A DNA stretch of 64,000 bases. It comes from Alphaproteobacteria bacterium. Lineage in GTDB: Bacteria; Pseudomonadota; Alphaproteobacteria; SHVP01. This document shows, one piece after another, positions 28,130 through 36,654 of the stretch (position 1 is its first letter; each line of letters starts with the position of its first letter). The stretch lies in assembly GCA_040216735.1 (NCBI GenBank), contig JAVJOO010000002.1:709118-773117 (forward strand). The letters are read 5' to 3'. The notes under the pieces are model-generated. The model saw nothing but the letters and a program-made list of their open reading frames with translations. It was not told the origin of the DNA and ran no database searches. A program made the translations under genes and the position numbers.

Positions 28130-28999
28130 GTGATTGTATTTGTCAGCGGCGCCGGTGGCCGCACCGGTCTATCGATTGTGCCCGCACTCACCGCGGCTGG
28201 GCACACTGTCCGATTTCTTACCCGCCAAACCCGCTACGGGGGTCCACTGTCTGATCTACAAGGAGCCGATCCGGTGGTCGCCGATCTCGGTAGCGACGCC
28301 GAAATTGCCCGTGCGATGGTCGACGCCGAAGCGGTCTACCATATCCCGCCCAACATGCATCCCAACGAAATCGATTTCGGCAAACGGGTTGTCGCGGCCG
28401 CCAAGTCGGCGGGCGTCGCGCACGTCGTTTATCATTCTGTACTGCATCCGCAGGTGCAGGCCCTGACCCACCATTGGAACAAGTTATTTGTCGAAGAGGC
28501 GTTGATCGAATCGGGTCTGCCCTACACCATTTTGCAACCCTCGTCGTATATGCAGAATACCGCGGGCGATTGGGCGGGGATTGTCGAGCGCGGCGTCCAT
28601 ACGCTGGCATTCTCCGCAACCGCCAAGCTCAGCCTAGTGGACCTCGATGACGTGGCAGCTGTGGCGGCACAAGTCGTTGGCCAGTCCGATCATTTTGGTG
28701 CCATCTACGAACTCGCAGGTCCGGCGATGCTGTCGTGCGAGGACAAGGCCGCGATTCTGTCGACGGTGCTGGGAAGGCCTATTCGTGCCGCACAGGATTC
28801 CGAAGAGACATTTCGCCGCAAAGCCGCCGCCGCTGGCATGCCGCAGCATGTGATCGACACCCGCGCGCAAATGTTCGCGCACTACGACACCCAAGGGTTG
28901 CCGGGAAACCCCAATGTCCTGCGGTGGCTGCTTGGCCGGTCGCCGACGACCTACGAACAATACGCCCGCCGCGAGTTGCTCCCGCGTCTGTCCCGATGA
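28130..28999 (+). CDS. NmrA-like NAD(P)-binding protein (atypical SDR)
   Basis: 289 residues. GTG 28130 follows GGGAGGAG and opens on IVFVSGAGGRTGLSIVPAL, the dinucleotide-binding glycine loop. VYHSVLHPQVQALTHHWNK and LPYTILQPSSYMQNT are typical of NmrA/SDR_a proteins, which sense redox state or reduce quinone-like and other substrates. The SDR Tyr-x3-Lys pair is not recognisable at its usual place, so a regulatory role is possible. It precedes an alpha/beta hydrolase gene by 48 bases. Confidence 0.85.
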   Translation: MIVFVSGAGGRTGLSIVPALTAAGHTVRFLTRQTRYGGPLSDLQGADPVVADLGSDAEIARAMVDAEAVYHIPPNMHPNEIDFGKRVVAAAKSAGVAHVVYHSVLHPQVQALTHHWNKLFVEEALIESGLPYTILQPSSYMQNTAGDWAGIVERGVHTLAFSATAKLSLVDLDDVAAVAAQVVGQSDHFGAIYELAGPAMLSCEDKAAILSTVLGRPIRAAQDSEETFRRKAAAAGMPQHVIDTRAQMFAHYDTQGLPGNPNVLRWLLGRSPTTYEQYARRELLPRLSR

Positions 29000-29047
29000 C
29001 CGTGTCGGTGGCCGCTATCCGACATCCTTCCTAATACGGAGACCCTG

Positions 29048-29890
29048 ATGCCCGACTTTGTTGAAAAGCGATTTACCGCGCGCGACGGCCTCAGCCTCTA
29101 CTACCGCGACTTCCCGGGACCGCCAGGCAAGACACCGGTCCTGTGTTTGTCGGGCACGACCGGTAATTCGAAGCAGTACGAAGACATTGCGCTACGGTTG
29201 CGCGCGCAACGCCGCGTCCTGTGCATGGATTGGCGCGGGCACGGGCGCTCGGACTACGATCCCGACTGGGAGCATTATTCGTTTTTCGTCGACCGCGACG
29301 ACGTGCTCGATTTGCTGGCTCACGAAGAACTCGACCGCGTGCTCATTGTCGGGACGTCGCTGGGCGGGATTGTGACCATGCACATTGCGCTCGAACGACC
29401 GGAAGTGATCGCGGGCGTTGTCATGAACGATGTCGGGCCAGTGATTGGCGCGGGCGGGCGCCAACGGCTCCACGACAACATGGGCAAGCCCATGGTCTTT
29501 TCCAGCTACGAAGAGGCGGCGGCGGCGCAAAAGGAGCGCGCCGAGCGCGGCTTCACCTTGAGCGATGCCGAATGGCTCGCCCGTACCAAGCAGACCTTCC
29601 GCGAACGCGATGGCAAGATCGTTCCCGATATGGATCCGGTTTACGGCAAGGTGTTCCGGTCGCGTAAACGGCCGCCCGATTGGTGGGATAGCTGGACCGC
29701 GATGAAGGACACGCCCGTTCTCGTGGTGCGCGGCGCCGTCTCGGACATCCTCGATGAGGAGGTGCTTGCAGAAATGGCGCGCCGTAAACCGGATATGCGC
29801 AAAGCCATTGTGCCGGGCCGCGGCCATTGTCCCAGTCTGAGTGAGCCCGAAGCGGTCGCGGCGATCGACGACTTTCTCGCGGGCCTTTAG
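29048..29890 (+). CDS. Alpha/beta hydrolase fold protein
   Basis: 280 residues, ATG with GGAG upstream. Classical features are CLSGTTGNSKQY near the oxyanion region, DWRGHGRSDYD, the nucleophile elbow GTSLGGIVTM and PGRGHCPSLSEPE with the catalytic His. Resembles carboxyl-ester hydrolases and 3-oxoadipate enol-lactonase-like enzymes; the substrate is not determinable. Possibly co-transcribed with the NmrA-like gene. Confidence 0.87.
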   Translation: MPDFVEKRFTARDGLSLYYRDFPGPPGKTPVLCLSGTTGNSKQYEDIALRLRAQRRVLCMDWRGHGRSDYDPDWEHYSFFVDRDDVLDLLAHEELDRVLIVGTSLGGIVTMHIALERPEVIAGVVMNDVGPVIGAGGRQRLHDNMGKPMVFSSYEEAAAAQKERAERGFTLSDAEWLARTKQTFRERDGKIVPDMDPVYGKVFRSRKRPPDWWDSWTAMKDTPVLVVRGAVSDILDEEVLAEMARRKPDMRKAIVPGRGHCPSLSEPEAVAAIDDFLAGL

Positions 29891-29894
29891 CGGT

Positions 29895-30260
29895 CTAGCC
29901 CTCGGCGCATTGCGCGATCATCAGGGTGAGACCGGCGGGCCGTTTCGGGATCCCGATATTTGTCAGCTCAGTCTTAATCGCGGCCCGGAAACTCGTCGGC
30001 GTTTCTTGGCGCAACACAACTTCCCATTCGCCGTTGCCTTCGATTCGGCCTTCTACGGCGCCAGCAACAAATTCGTAGCGCCCGTTTGGATCGCGGGTGC
30101 GCAGCCCGTGTTCAACGCAATGGCCAACTGCTTCGAAGTCGCCGCTTAAGCGAATCGACTCGTGTGGTTTGGTTTCCTCCAACGGTTCGTGCAACGCCGT
30201 GCAGGCTCCCAGGAACAACAATCCGGCCGCAAGCGGCGAACGAAACCGAAGCCGGAGCAT
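29895..30260 (-). CDS. Small putative lipoprotein at the end of the mla operon
   Basis: 121 residues. The N-terminal hydrophobic segment ends in the lipobox LGAC, so lipid modification of the cysteine is likely. The mature part has no family I recognise; two further cysteines (in GHCVEHG and IAQCAEG) could form a disulfide. The start overlaps the mlaA stop (ATG 30260, or GTG 30263 giving GTGA). Translational coupling to mlaA suggests a part in outer-membrane lipid handling, which is inference. Confidence 0.75.
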   Translation of the reverse strand: MLRLRFRSPLAAGLLFLGACTALHEPLEETKPHESIRLSGDFEAVGHCVEHGLRTRDPNGRYEFVAGAVEGRIEGNGEWEVVLRQETPTSFRAAIKTELTNIGIPKRPAGLTLMIAQCAEG

Positions 30261-31429
30261 CACTCGAACGCACCGAATGCGTCGTCGGCGGCACTGGTGG
30301 TCCGCGCCTCCCCCTTCGCTAACGCAACCGCCCGCTCTTGATAATAAGCCGCGCGCAACGCCGCGTAATAGTCGAGCGATCCAGCGCGCAGTTCGTCCAG
30401 TGGCTCAATTAATGCTTCGCGCCGAACGATGGCTTCGGTGCTGCGAATCGCAATGCGCGGATAGGTGTCCACAAGGTACGTCAGCGGATCGAGGAAGTTG
30501 TCGACAACGAGGCCGACGCTATGGCGGACCGTACTCGGGCCAAACACCGGGAGCACAATATAGGGACCGCTGCCGACGCTGTAGCGGTTGAGGGTCTGGC
30601 CGAAGTCGGCCGGGTGATGCGGCATCCCGAGCCGGTCGGCGACATCGAAAAATCCTAGGATGCCGACCGTCGAGTTGATGACAAAACGGCCGCCGGTCGT
30701 CACCGCCCCGCGGTCGTCGAGTTGAAGAACGTCGTTGGCGAATCGAACCGGTCCCCGCAGGTTGCTGAAAAAGTTGCGCACGGATTGTTTGACCGGGTCG
30801 GGCGTTACATATCCATACCCGAATGCGATGGGCCGGATGAGAAAGCGGTCCAGGACATCGTTAAAGGCAAACACCCCGCGATTGAAACTCTCGAACGGAT
30901 CGTTGATCGCGGCGACTCCGGACGGCGCCGGGATTTCAGCCGCGTCGGCCGGTTCGGTTTGGGATAGGGGGGCCGGCACCGATGTTGCTGCAATGAGGAC
31001 CGGTGCCGGTCGGGTCGGCGCGGAGGCTGGTTGGGCGCCACCTGCGGCGGCGAGGATCGCCGGTGCGAAGGCCGGATAGCTGGTCGCGGCGGCGCTGAGG
31101 ATATCATCACGCAAACCGGGCGCGGCACCGATCGAGGCCACGACGATCTCGCCGGCATGGGCTGGGTCGGCGGCGATCGCCCCGACGACGGTCGAAATAA
31201 TCGACAGCTTAGCGGCTTGGTCGGCTTTGCGCACGACCTGTACGCTGCCTTGGCTGTCGCGCAGATCGCGCGACAGCGCGCTGCTTTGCGCCCCGGATGC
31301 CGCCGCTTGTTGCAGGATCGTCGCAATCTGCGTGGTCACTTGCTGGGCAGTCGTACTCTGGGCCCAGCCGCTCCCGGTCGCTGCAACGACACCGACAACA
31401 ACGCCAAGCGCTAATGCAAATCGACGCAT
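30260..31429 (-). CDS. mlaA: MlaA/VacJ family protein with long N-terminal extension
   Basis: 389 residues. The MlaA domain (about 175-375) is clear from NDPFESFNRGVFAFNDVLDR, VTPDPVKQSVRNFFSNL, FVINSTVGILGFFDVA and the SVGSGPYIVLPVFGP motif. MlaA removes phospholipids from the outer leaflet of the outer membrane. Unlike usual MlaA it has a signal peptide ending GWAQ without a lipobox, and about 150 extra Ala/Ser-rich residues before the domain (ATILQQAAASGAQSSALSRD and onward). It is third in the mlaC operon. No mlaBDEF genes are in the window. Confidence 0.92.
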   Translation of the reverse strand: MRRFALALGVVVGVVAATGSGWAQSTTAQQVTTQIATILQQAAASGAQSSALSRDLRDSQGSVQVVRKADQAAKLSIISTVVGAIAADPAHAGEIVVASIGAAPGLRDDILSAAATSYPAFAPAILAAAGGAQPASAPTRPAPVLIAATSVPAPLSQTEPADAAEIPAPSGVAAINDPFESFNRGVFAFNDVLDRFLIRPIAFGYGYVTPDPVKQSVRNFFSNLRGPVRFANDVLQLDDRGAVTTGGRFVINSTVGILGFFDVADRLGMPHHPADFGQTLNRYSVGSGPYIVLPVFGPSTVRHSVGLVVDNFLDPLTYLVDTYPRIAIRSTEAIVRREALIEPLDELRAGSLDYYAALRAAYYQERAVALAKGEARTTSAADDAFGAFE

Positions 31430-31441
31430 GGTATGCAGGCC

Positions 31442-32260
31442 CTATCGGTCGCCGGCGAGGGGACGAAACTGCGCGACGAACATGTCGACGCGCCGGACGG
31501 TGTCGGGGTCGAGCGTCTGGATCATCGCAGCGCGCGCTTCGACGGCGCGCGCCAGTCCGCTGCGGGCGGCGAGCGAGGTCCAATACAACGCCTTCTGGGA
31601 ATCCGACGGCACCCCTTCGCCGCGAGCATAGCGTTGACCCAACGCCGCTTGCGCGGGCGCATCGCCCTGGAGCGCGGCGCGGCGATACCAGTGCGCGGCC
31701 CGTGTGAGGTTCTGAGTGACGCCGTCGCCGTCGCGGAAGGCGCGTGCCAGGTTGTATTGGGCGCGGGCATTACCAAGGCCGGCGGCACGTTCGAATAGCC
31801 CGACGGCCCGCTCGCCGTCGGGCGCTACGCCGAGTCCGTAGCTGTACATCTTGCCCAACGTATAGACCGATCGCGCGAACTTTTGATCCGCCGCGCGCTC
31901 CAACCAACGGACTGCCTCGGCGTAGTCCTGGGCAATGCCGTCGCCAGCGATCAGACTATTGGCGAGGTTGTGGATCGCCGGCGCGTAGCCGCGTTCGGCG
32001 GCGACCCGCCACCACCGTACGGCGGCTACAGGGTCTCGGGCGACCCCACGGCCCTGGTCGTACATGATGCCGAGGTTGTATTGGGCTTGGACGTCGCCCG
32101 CGTCCGCGAGCGGCTGCCAAAGCGTGATCGCCCGCGCGAAGTCGCCCCGCTGGAATGCCTCCCAACCCGGCCCGACGTCGGCTGCCGCGGCACCGGCGTA
32201 GAGAGTTGCCGCGCCCACGGTCGTCACGATCAAGGAAACTAGCCGTTTGACCCCGTACAT
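31442..32260 (-). CDS. Sel1-repeat (TPR-like) periplasmic protein in the mla operon
   Basis: 272 residues. A signal peptide (ending about AAAADVG) precedes five or six Sel1-like repeats of about 36 residues. Examples are AQYNLGIMYDQGRGV, AIHNLANSLIAGDGI, SVYTLGKMYSYGLGV, AQYNLARAFRDGDGV and AQAALGQRYARGEGV. Sel1 proteins are protein-protein interaction scaffolds. Its position between mlaC (10 bases) and mlaA (12 bases) implies an accessory role in the lipid-transport unit, which is inference. Confidence 0.9.
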   Translation of the reverse strand: MYGVKRLVSLIVTTVGAATLYAGAAAADVGPGWEAFQRGDFARAITLWQPLADAGDVQAQYNLGIMYDQGRGVARDPVAAVRWWRVAAERGYAPAIHNLANSLIAGDGIAQDYAEAVRWLERAADQKFARSVYTLGKMYSYGLGVAPDGERAVGLFERAAGLGNARAQYNLARAFRDGDGVTQNLTRAAHWYRRAALQGDAPAQAALGQRYARGEGVPSDSQKALYWTSLAARSGLARAVEARAAMIQTLDPDTVRRVDMFVAQFRPLAGDR

Positions 32261-32270
32261 CGTCGCTCCC

Positions 32271-32894
32271 CTAACTGCGTGTCGCGGTTGCGGACAGTTT
32301 CGAGGCGCGCGCGCGGAGGACTTCGATCAGGCCGTTCACCCCGTTGCGGGTGACGACCGAGGCAAATTCCGAGCGTTGCGTCAGGGCCATGCTGACCCCG
32401 GCGACCTCGACGTCAATGATTTTGAACCCCGCCTCGGTCGCGCGGACGCGCCAGTCGGCGTCGATCGGTGGGCCGCCCGCGCGGTCGATCAGGGTGCGGA
32501 CGACGGTGTCGCGCTCGCCGGCGGCGCGCTCACCGACGACCGCCAAGCGTTCGCCGGCGTAGCCGCCCAAACGGCGGGAGTAGGTGAGAACGAGGAAATC
32601 TTCAAACAGCGCGAGATAGTCGGCTTGTTGGTCCGGCGTGGCGCGGCGCCAACTTTGGCCAAGGACGAAGCGGCCGATGAACGGCACGTCGAAGTTCTGG
32701 GCCAGAACCTGTCGGAACTGCTGCTCGCGCTGCTCCAAACTGCCGGAGGTCGACTGCAAGATGACGATCGCCTGCTGCCCGAGCTCGGCGATAAACTGCG
32801 ACGCGCTTGGCTGCGCTTTCGCGGGCGCCGCGCCGCTCACTATAAGAACGGCCACGATCGCGGACAGGAATGGGCGCAAGAAATAGGCGTACAC
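32271..32894 (-). CDS. mlaC: MlaC/Ttg2D family periplasmic phospholipid-binding protein
   Basis: 207 residues from GTG 32894; a TTG at 32915 would add seven residues. A signal peptide (AIVAVLIVSGAAPAKA) precedes the MlaC domain: FRQVLAQNFDVPFIGRFVLG, WRRATPDQQADYLALFEDFL, the RRLGGYAGE block and VNGLIEVLR. MlaC shuttles phospholipids across the periplasm between MlaA and the inner-membrane MlaFEDB transporter. It heads the four-gene unit mlaC, Sel1, mlaA, lipoprotein. Confidence 0.92.
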   Translation of the reverse strand: MYAYFLRPFLSAIVAVLIVSGAAPAKAQPSASQFIAELGQQAIVILQSTSGSLEQREQQFRQVLAQNFDVPFIGRFVLGQSWRRATPDQQADYLALFEDFLVLTYSRRLGGYAGERLAVVGERAAGERDTVVRTLIDRAGGPPIDADWRVRATEAGFKIIDVEVAGVSMALTQRSEFASVVTRNGVNGLIEVLRARASKLSATATRS

Positions 32895-32983
32895 GGGAAT
32901 CTCAAACCGCTGCAATGCGGCATGGTTTCATTTCGCCGAGGTTGGCGCAACTATAGACGCCCCCCACCCGTAGGAGAGAGACG

Positions 32984-33481
32984 ATGAGCGACTTGAAGGA
33001 TGAGATCGGTGCCCTGTTGGATCGCTACGTCGCCCACTGGAATGCGTGGGAGATGGATGCCGTGCGCGGACTCTGGGATCCGGACGAAGCCGAACCGATC
33101 TATGTCGCCGAGGAGTCAGCGGCGCTGGTCGGGTGGGACGCTCTGGCGCGCTACTGGCAGGTATCGGAACCGCGCCGGTCCGAACATTTCATTCGATTAT
33201 CCGACCTGCGGGTTCGCGCGATCGCACCGGAGGTCGCACATGCGTTCTACACCCTCAGTTGGAATGTATTCATCTGCAACAACCGGCTCTACCCGCGACC
33301 GATCGGCGGCACGGTCCGCGCGACAACGCTGCTGCGGCGTAAACCCGATGGGTGGCGGCTCTTCCATCACATCGAAGCGCCGCTCGCTTCGCTCATCCAA
33401 CTCAAGGATGCGCACGAAAAAAATGTCGATCCGGCGTTGTTCGCGTTGCTTGCCGAAAAAGGTCTGAACTTCGAGGGTTGA
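32984..33481 (+). CDS. NTF2-like (SnoaL/DUF4440-type) protein
   Basis: 165 residues, ATG after GGAGAGAG. The cone-shaped NTF2 fold is suggested by LLDRYVAHWNAWEMDAVRGL, the long strand-rich middle (HAFYTLSWNVFIC) and GWRLFHHIEAP. Such proteins are small ligand-binding or isomerase-like domains; no catalytic residues can be assigned. Monocistronic, divergent from mlaC. Confidence 0.8.
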   Translation: MSDLKDEIGALLDRYVAHWNAWEMDAVRGLWDPDEAEPIYVAEESAALVGWDALARYWQVSEPRRSEHFIRLSDLRVRAIAPEVAHAFYTLSWNVFICNNRLYPRPIGGTVRATTLLRRKPDGWRLFHHIEAPLASLIQLKDAHEKNVDPALFALLAEKGLNFEG

Positions 33482-33512
33482 ACTGTGGTGGGCTCGCGCC
33501 GGTTCGACGACG

Positions 33513-34160
33513 TCAGAGCAGGCCGGGGAGTGCGCGCAGGTCGGCAAAGACCGTTTCCGCGCCGGCGGCGCGCAACTTGTCGCTCAGTCCGCGATAGTCG
33601 TGGCCGCCGCCAGTAAAACCGAGTACTCGCATCCCGGCGGCCCTCCCCGCGACAACGCCCGGTGCGGCGTCTTCGACGACGACGCAATCCTCGGGCGCAA
33701 CCCCGAGCCGTTCGGCGGCAAAGAGAAAGACATCCGGTGCGGGTTTGCGGTTGCCGACCTCGAACACGCTGTAGACGTGCGGCGCAAAAAAATCGTACAG
33801 CCCGGTGCGTTTTAATTTGAGATCGATTCCCTCCGGTACGCTGCCCGACGCGACGGCCACCGGTAGGCCCAAGGCCCGCAACATCTCGGCGGCGCCGGCG
33901 ACGGCATTCAAGTCGGTTTCGTATGCGTCCTGAAGACGCGCACGGAGCCGTGCGATGAAATCGGCGGGCAGCGCAATGCCGGACTCCTCCATGACCTGCT
34001 CGGCCATGTGTTCCAAGCGCACATAATGAAACCGTTCGTGGTAGCGGTCTGGGTCTAGCGCATAGCCGTGAACCGCCAGCGCCGCGCAAACCGCGTGCCC
34101 GATCAGTCGCTCGCTGTCGACGAGCACACCATCGAGGTCGAAGATCACTGCCGCTGTCAT
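33513..34160 (-). CDS. HAD-family hydrolase (beta-phosphoglucomutase/phosphatase-like)
   Basis: 215 residues. The HAD motifs are present: I is IFDLDGVLVDSE with Asp8 and Asp10, II is AVASGS, III the lysine in GNRKPAPDVF and IV VVVEDAAPGVVAG. A helical C1 cap (about 15-85) puts it in subfamily IA with beta-phosphoglucomutases and sugar phosphatases. Substrate unknown. Convergent with the NTF2-like gene. Confidence 0.9.
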   Translation of the reverse strand: MTAAVIFDLDGVLVDSERLIGHAVCAALAVHGYALDPDRYHERFHYVRLEHMAEQVMEESGIALPADFIARLRARLQDAYETDLNAVAGAAEMLRALGLPVAVASGSVPEGIDLKLKRTGLYDFFAPHVYSVFEVGNRKPAPDVFLFAAERLGVAPEDCVVVEDAAPGVVAGRAAGMRVLGFTGGGHDYRGLSDKLRAAGAETVFADLRALPGLL

Positions 34161-34292
34161 GTCGGTATCGCCCGCTCTTCGTCCGGCCCGGTGTAGGCCA
34201 CCGCCACCGGGTACGCGATCATAGCGGGCTGTCGTACGACTGACGACTAAGTCTCAGGCCGAAACCGCAAGGGCCCGTGCCCACGCGATTGG

Positions 34293-35075
34293 TCAGCTTT
34301 GGCCGGCGCCTTCGTCGGTGCACCGTGCCGCGCCTATTACCGGGCCGAGCGTATCGCTTTGCACGAGGACGACGCAGCCGTGTTCCGGTTCGAGCACCAA
34401 GGGGACCGACACCGCCGTGGGCGACCCCTCCCAGGCACCGACCTGTTCGATGCTGCGGACGACGAAGTTGTTGGCGAGCGTCTTGCCTTTGTTCTCTCCG
34501 CCGACCACATCCGTCGTACGCGACTTGAGATAGGTGACCACCCAGATCGCGGCGTTGCCGACCATGCTGCCGTCTACCGCAATGTCGAGCGCGCCGTTGT
34601 TCCGATGCGTCGCGCGCACCGACAGGCGGGGTTCGGTGGCCGCCGCTCGGATCGCCGCTGTCACGGCGGTGCGGTCGCTTCCGACAGCTTCGCGCGTACC
34701 GTCGATGATGATCTGCGGCGTGTAACTGTAGCCGCGGCCTTTCACCTGACCGGCGTAGAGCCGCTGTCGTTCGGTAAAAGCGGGGTCCGAGAACACGTCC
34801 TTCCAAGCGCTGCCGCGGTAGACGAGGCGGTCCCAGTAATCGACATGCCATTCCAGCGCGATCACCTCGTCGCGTTCGTCCGCAAGCTCATTGAGATAGG
34901 CCTCGGCGGGCGGGCAGGAGTAGCAACTCTGCGACGTGAACAATTCGACGACCACCGGCTGGCCGCTGGCTTCGGCGCGCGCCGGGACCGGCTCAACGAA
35001 CGATAGCGCCGCGAAGCCAATAACCACACCGAGCGCGCCGCCCACCGCAAGTGTCTTCCAAGTCGGGAATGCCAT
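34293..35075 (-). CDS. DUF1223 thioredoxin-like secreted protein
   Basis: 260 residues; ATG 35075 is preceded by GAGAGGAGC at 8 bases. A signal peptide (VGGALGVVIGFAALSFV to AEA) is followed by VVELFTSQSCYSCPPAEAYL with a CysxxCys pair (51 and 54), as in thioredoxin folds. WHVDYWDRLVYRGSAWKD and YTPQIIIDGT are family signatures. Probably a periplasmic thiol-active protein; no partner known. Divergent from the DUF849 gene. Confidence 0.9.
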   Translation of the reverse strand: MAFPTWKTLAVGGALGVVIGFAALSFVEPVPARAEASGQPVVVELFTSQSCYSCPPAEAYLNELADERDEVIALEWHVDYWDRLVYRGSAWKDVFSDPAFTERQRLYAGQVKGRGYSYTPQIIIDGTREAVGSDRTAVTAAIRAAATEPRLSVRATHRNNGALDIAVDGSMVGNAAIWVVTYLKSRTTDVVGGENKGKTLANNFVVRSIEQVGAWEGSPTAVSVPLVLEPEHGCVVLVQSDTLGPVIGAARCTDEGAGQS

Positions 35076-35176
35076 GGCAATTGCTCCTCTCGAGGGGACC
35101 GCAGCCATGGTAAGGAGGCCTGCAAGACCGAATCCTCCCGGATGGCTATGATGGCTTCACGAAGGCGAGAGGTGAC

Positions 35177-36055
35177 ATGGCCAAAAAAATCATCGTCGAG
35201 GCGCGAATCAACGAATACATGATGCGCGACGCAAACCCTCACGTCCCTTGGACGCCCGAGGAGATCGCCCAGGCCGCCGCGGACTGTCGTGCCGAAGGCG
35301 CCTCGATCGTCCACTACCATGTGCGTAACCCCGACGGGTCGCCGTGCCACGATCCGCAGGTCTACAACGATGCCCTGCGTCGTATCCGCGCCGCCTGCGA
35401 TATCTTGGTACACCCGACTCTGGGTCAGGTGACGATCAAGGGCGATGAAGCGCGGCTCCGCCATATTGTCGAGACGCAGAATGACCCGATCCTCAAGCCC
35501 GATTTCGCGCCGATCGATATGGGCTCCACCAATGTTGATCGCTACGACGCGGGCCGCCGCGCCTATACCTCTGACAGCCTCGCCTACGTCAACACGATCG
35601 GGACCCTGGAGTTTTTCGCCCGGCGCATGCGCGATCTTGGCGTCAAGCCAGAACTGGTGTCCTGGACCGTGCCCTTCACCCGCACGATCGAGGCGTTTCT
35701 CGACATGGGCTTGGTCGATGAACCGGTCTTTTTGTTGTTCTCCCTCACCGATAGCGGCATTTTCGGCGGACATCCGGGCACAGTCCGGGGCCTCCAGGCC
35801 CACCTCGATTTCCTGCCACGCCACCGCAACATCCTTTGGTCGGTCTCGAACAAGATCGGCAACCTATTTGGGCCGGCGGCGCTGTCGTGCGAACAGGGCG
35901 GCCATCTCGCCGTGGGCCTAGGCGACTATCCCTATCTCGAACTCGGTCAACCGACGAACGGGGCAGTGATTCGCGCTTTCGTCGACCTTGCGCGGGCGAT
36001 GGGCCGGGAACCGGCCACGCCTGCGGAAACCCGCGATCTGCTCGGGATGGCATAG
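35177..36055 (+). CDS. Beta-keto acid cleavage enzyme family (BKACE, DUF849)
   Basis: 292 residues, TIM barrel. Metal-binding His46 and His48 are in VHYHVRNPDG. BKACE enzymes condense a beta-keto acid with acetyl-CoA to give acetoacetate and a CoA ester; substrates range from 3-keto-5-aminohexanoate to dehydrocarnitine. Further landmarks are DMGSTNVDRY, GHPGTVRGLQAHLDFLPRH and HLAVGLGDYPYLELG. Specificity cannot be read off. ATG with GAGAGG upstream; a possible terminator hairpin follows its stop. Confidence 0.9.
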   Translation: MAKKIIVEARINEYMMRDANPHVPWTPEEIAQAAADCRAEGASIVHYHVRNPDGSPCHDPQVYNDALRRIRAACDILVHPTLGQVTIKGDEARLRHIVETQNDPILKPDFAPIDMGSTNVDRYDAGRRAYTSDSLAYVNTIGTLEFFARRMRDLGVKPELVSWTVPFTRTIEAFLDMGLVDEPVFLLFSLTDSGIFGGHPGTVRGLQAHLDFLPRHRNILWSVSNKIGNLFGPAALSCEQGGHLAVGLGDYPYLELGQPTNGAVIRAFVDLARAMGREPATPAETRDLLGMA

Positions 36056-36063
36056 CGCCCGCG

Positions 36064-36082
36064 ATTTGCCACATCGGCAAAT
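36064..36082 (+). terminator. Dyad ATTTGCC-N5-GGCAAAT (terminator hairpin or operator)
   Basis: Perfect 7-base arms separated by ACATC lie nine bases after the DUF849 stop and are followed by ATATTTTG. That fits a weak intrinsic terminator. The same dyad covers the -35 hexamer of a good promoter for the next gene, so it could equally be an operator. It is one of very few AT-rich dyads in the window. Confidence 0.4.
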
Positions 36083-36095
36083 ATTTTGTCATAAT
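36066..36095 (+). promoter_or_regulatory. Sigma-70-like promoter of the lipoprotein/Sel1-repeat operon
   Basis: TTGCCA (36066-36071) and CATAAT (36090-36095) each match the consensus at five of six positions, with an 18-base spacer. It is the best promoter seen in the window. Initiation near 36102 would leave a leader of about 80 bases before ATG 36181. Confidence 0.55.
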
Positions 36096-36180
36096 AAGAC
36101 GCTAGAGGGCGCGGTTAACCTCGGAGTAGAGTTTTTCAGCGACACTCCGACGTTTCACCGCGCGTCGACCGAGGGCCGAA

Positions 36181-36654
36181 ATGACTCCGATCCGCTTGGG
36201 TATTCTGGCGATCCTGACGCTGGCTGTGGCTGCGTGCGCGGACCGCGACGAGCGGACTCGCTTGGGAGGCCTGCTTTCGGGCGACGGCGAGGCCGACCCA
36301 CCGGTGGTGGCGCCCGCGCCGGTCGTTGAGCCAACGGTGCGCGAAAGTACGCTAATTCTGGCAAAACTGCTCGCGACCGAGACCGGCAAGGCCATTACTG
36401 CTGCCGACCAGTTGGCGCTTGAGCGGACGACCCAGACGACGCTGGAAACCGTCCCTATCGGGAACGAAAGCACCTGGCGCAACCCGCAATCGGGGAGTTT
36501 TGGCGTGATTGCGCCGCGCCGGACGTTCCAGACCGCCAGCGGCACCTATTGTCGGGAGTTCACCCAGACTCTCGTGTCGGGTACTGTAACCGAGGAAGCG
36601 CTGGGCACCGCCTGCCGCGAAACCGACGGCACATGGAAGCTGACCGACAACTGA
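36181..36654 (+). CDS. Surface-antigen-like lipoprotein (RT0821/Lpp0805 type)
   Basis: 157 residues. The lipobox is VAAC at the end of a short hydrophobic leader. After a Pro/Ala/Val-rich linker the C-terminal domain has STWRNPQSGSFGVIAP, YCREFTQTLVSG and EEALGTACRETDGTWKL, the conserved pattern of the 17-kDa-antigen-related surface proteins with a Cys pair. Likely an outer-membrane lipoprotein. Its TGA overlaps the next ATG (TGATG), so the two genes are coupled. Confidence 0.88.
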   Translation: MTPIRLGILAILTLAVAACADRDERTRLGGLLSGDGEADPPVVAPAPVVEPTVRESTLILAKLLATETGKAITAADQLALERTTQTTLETVPIGNESTWRNPQSGSFGVIAPRRTFQTASGTYCREFTQTLVSGTVTEEALGTACRETDGTWKLTDN

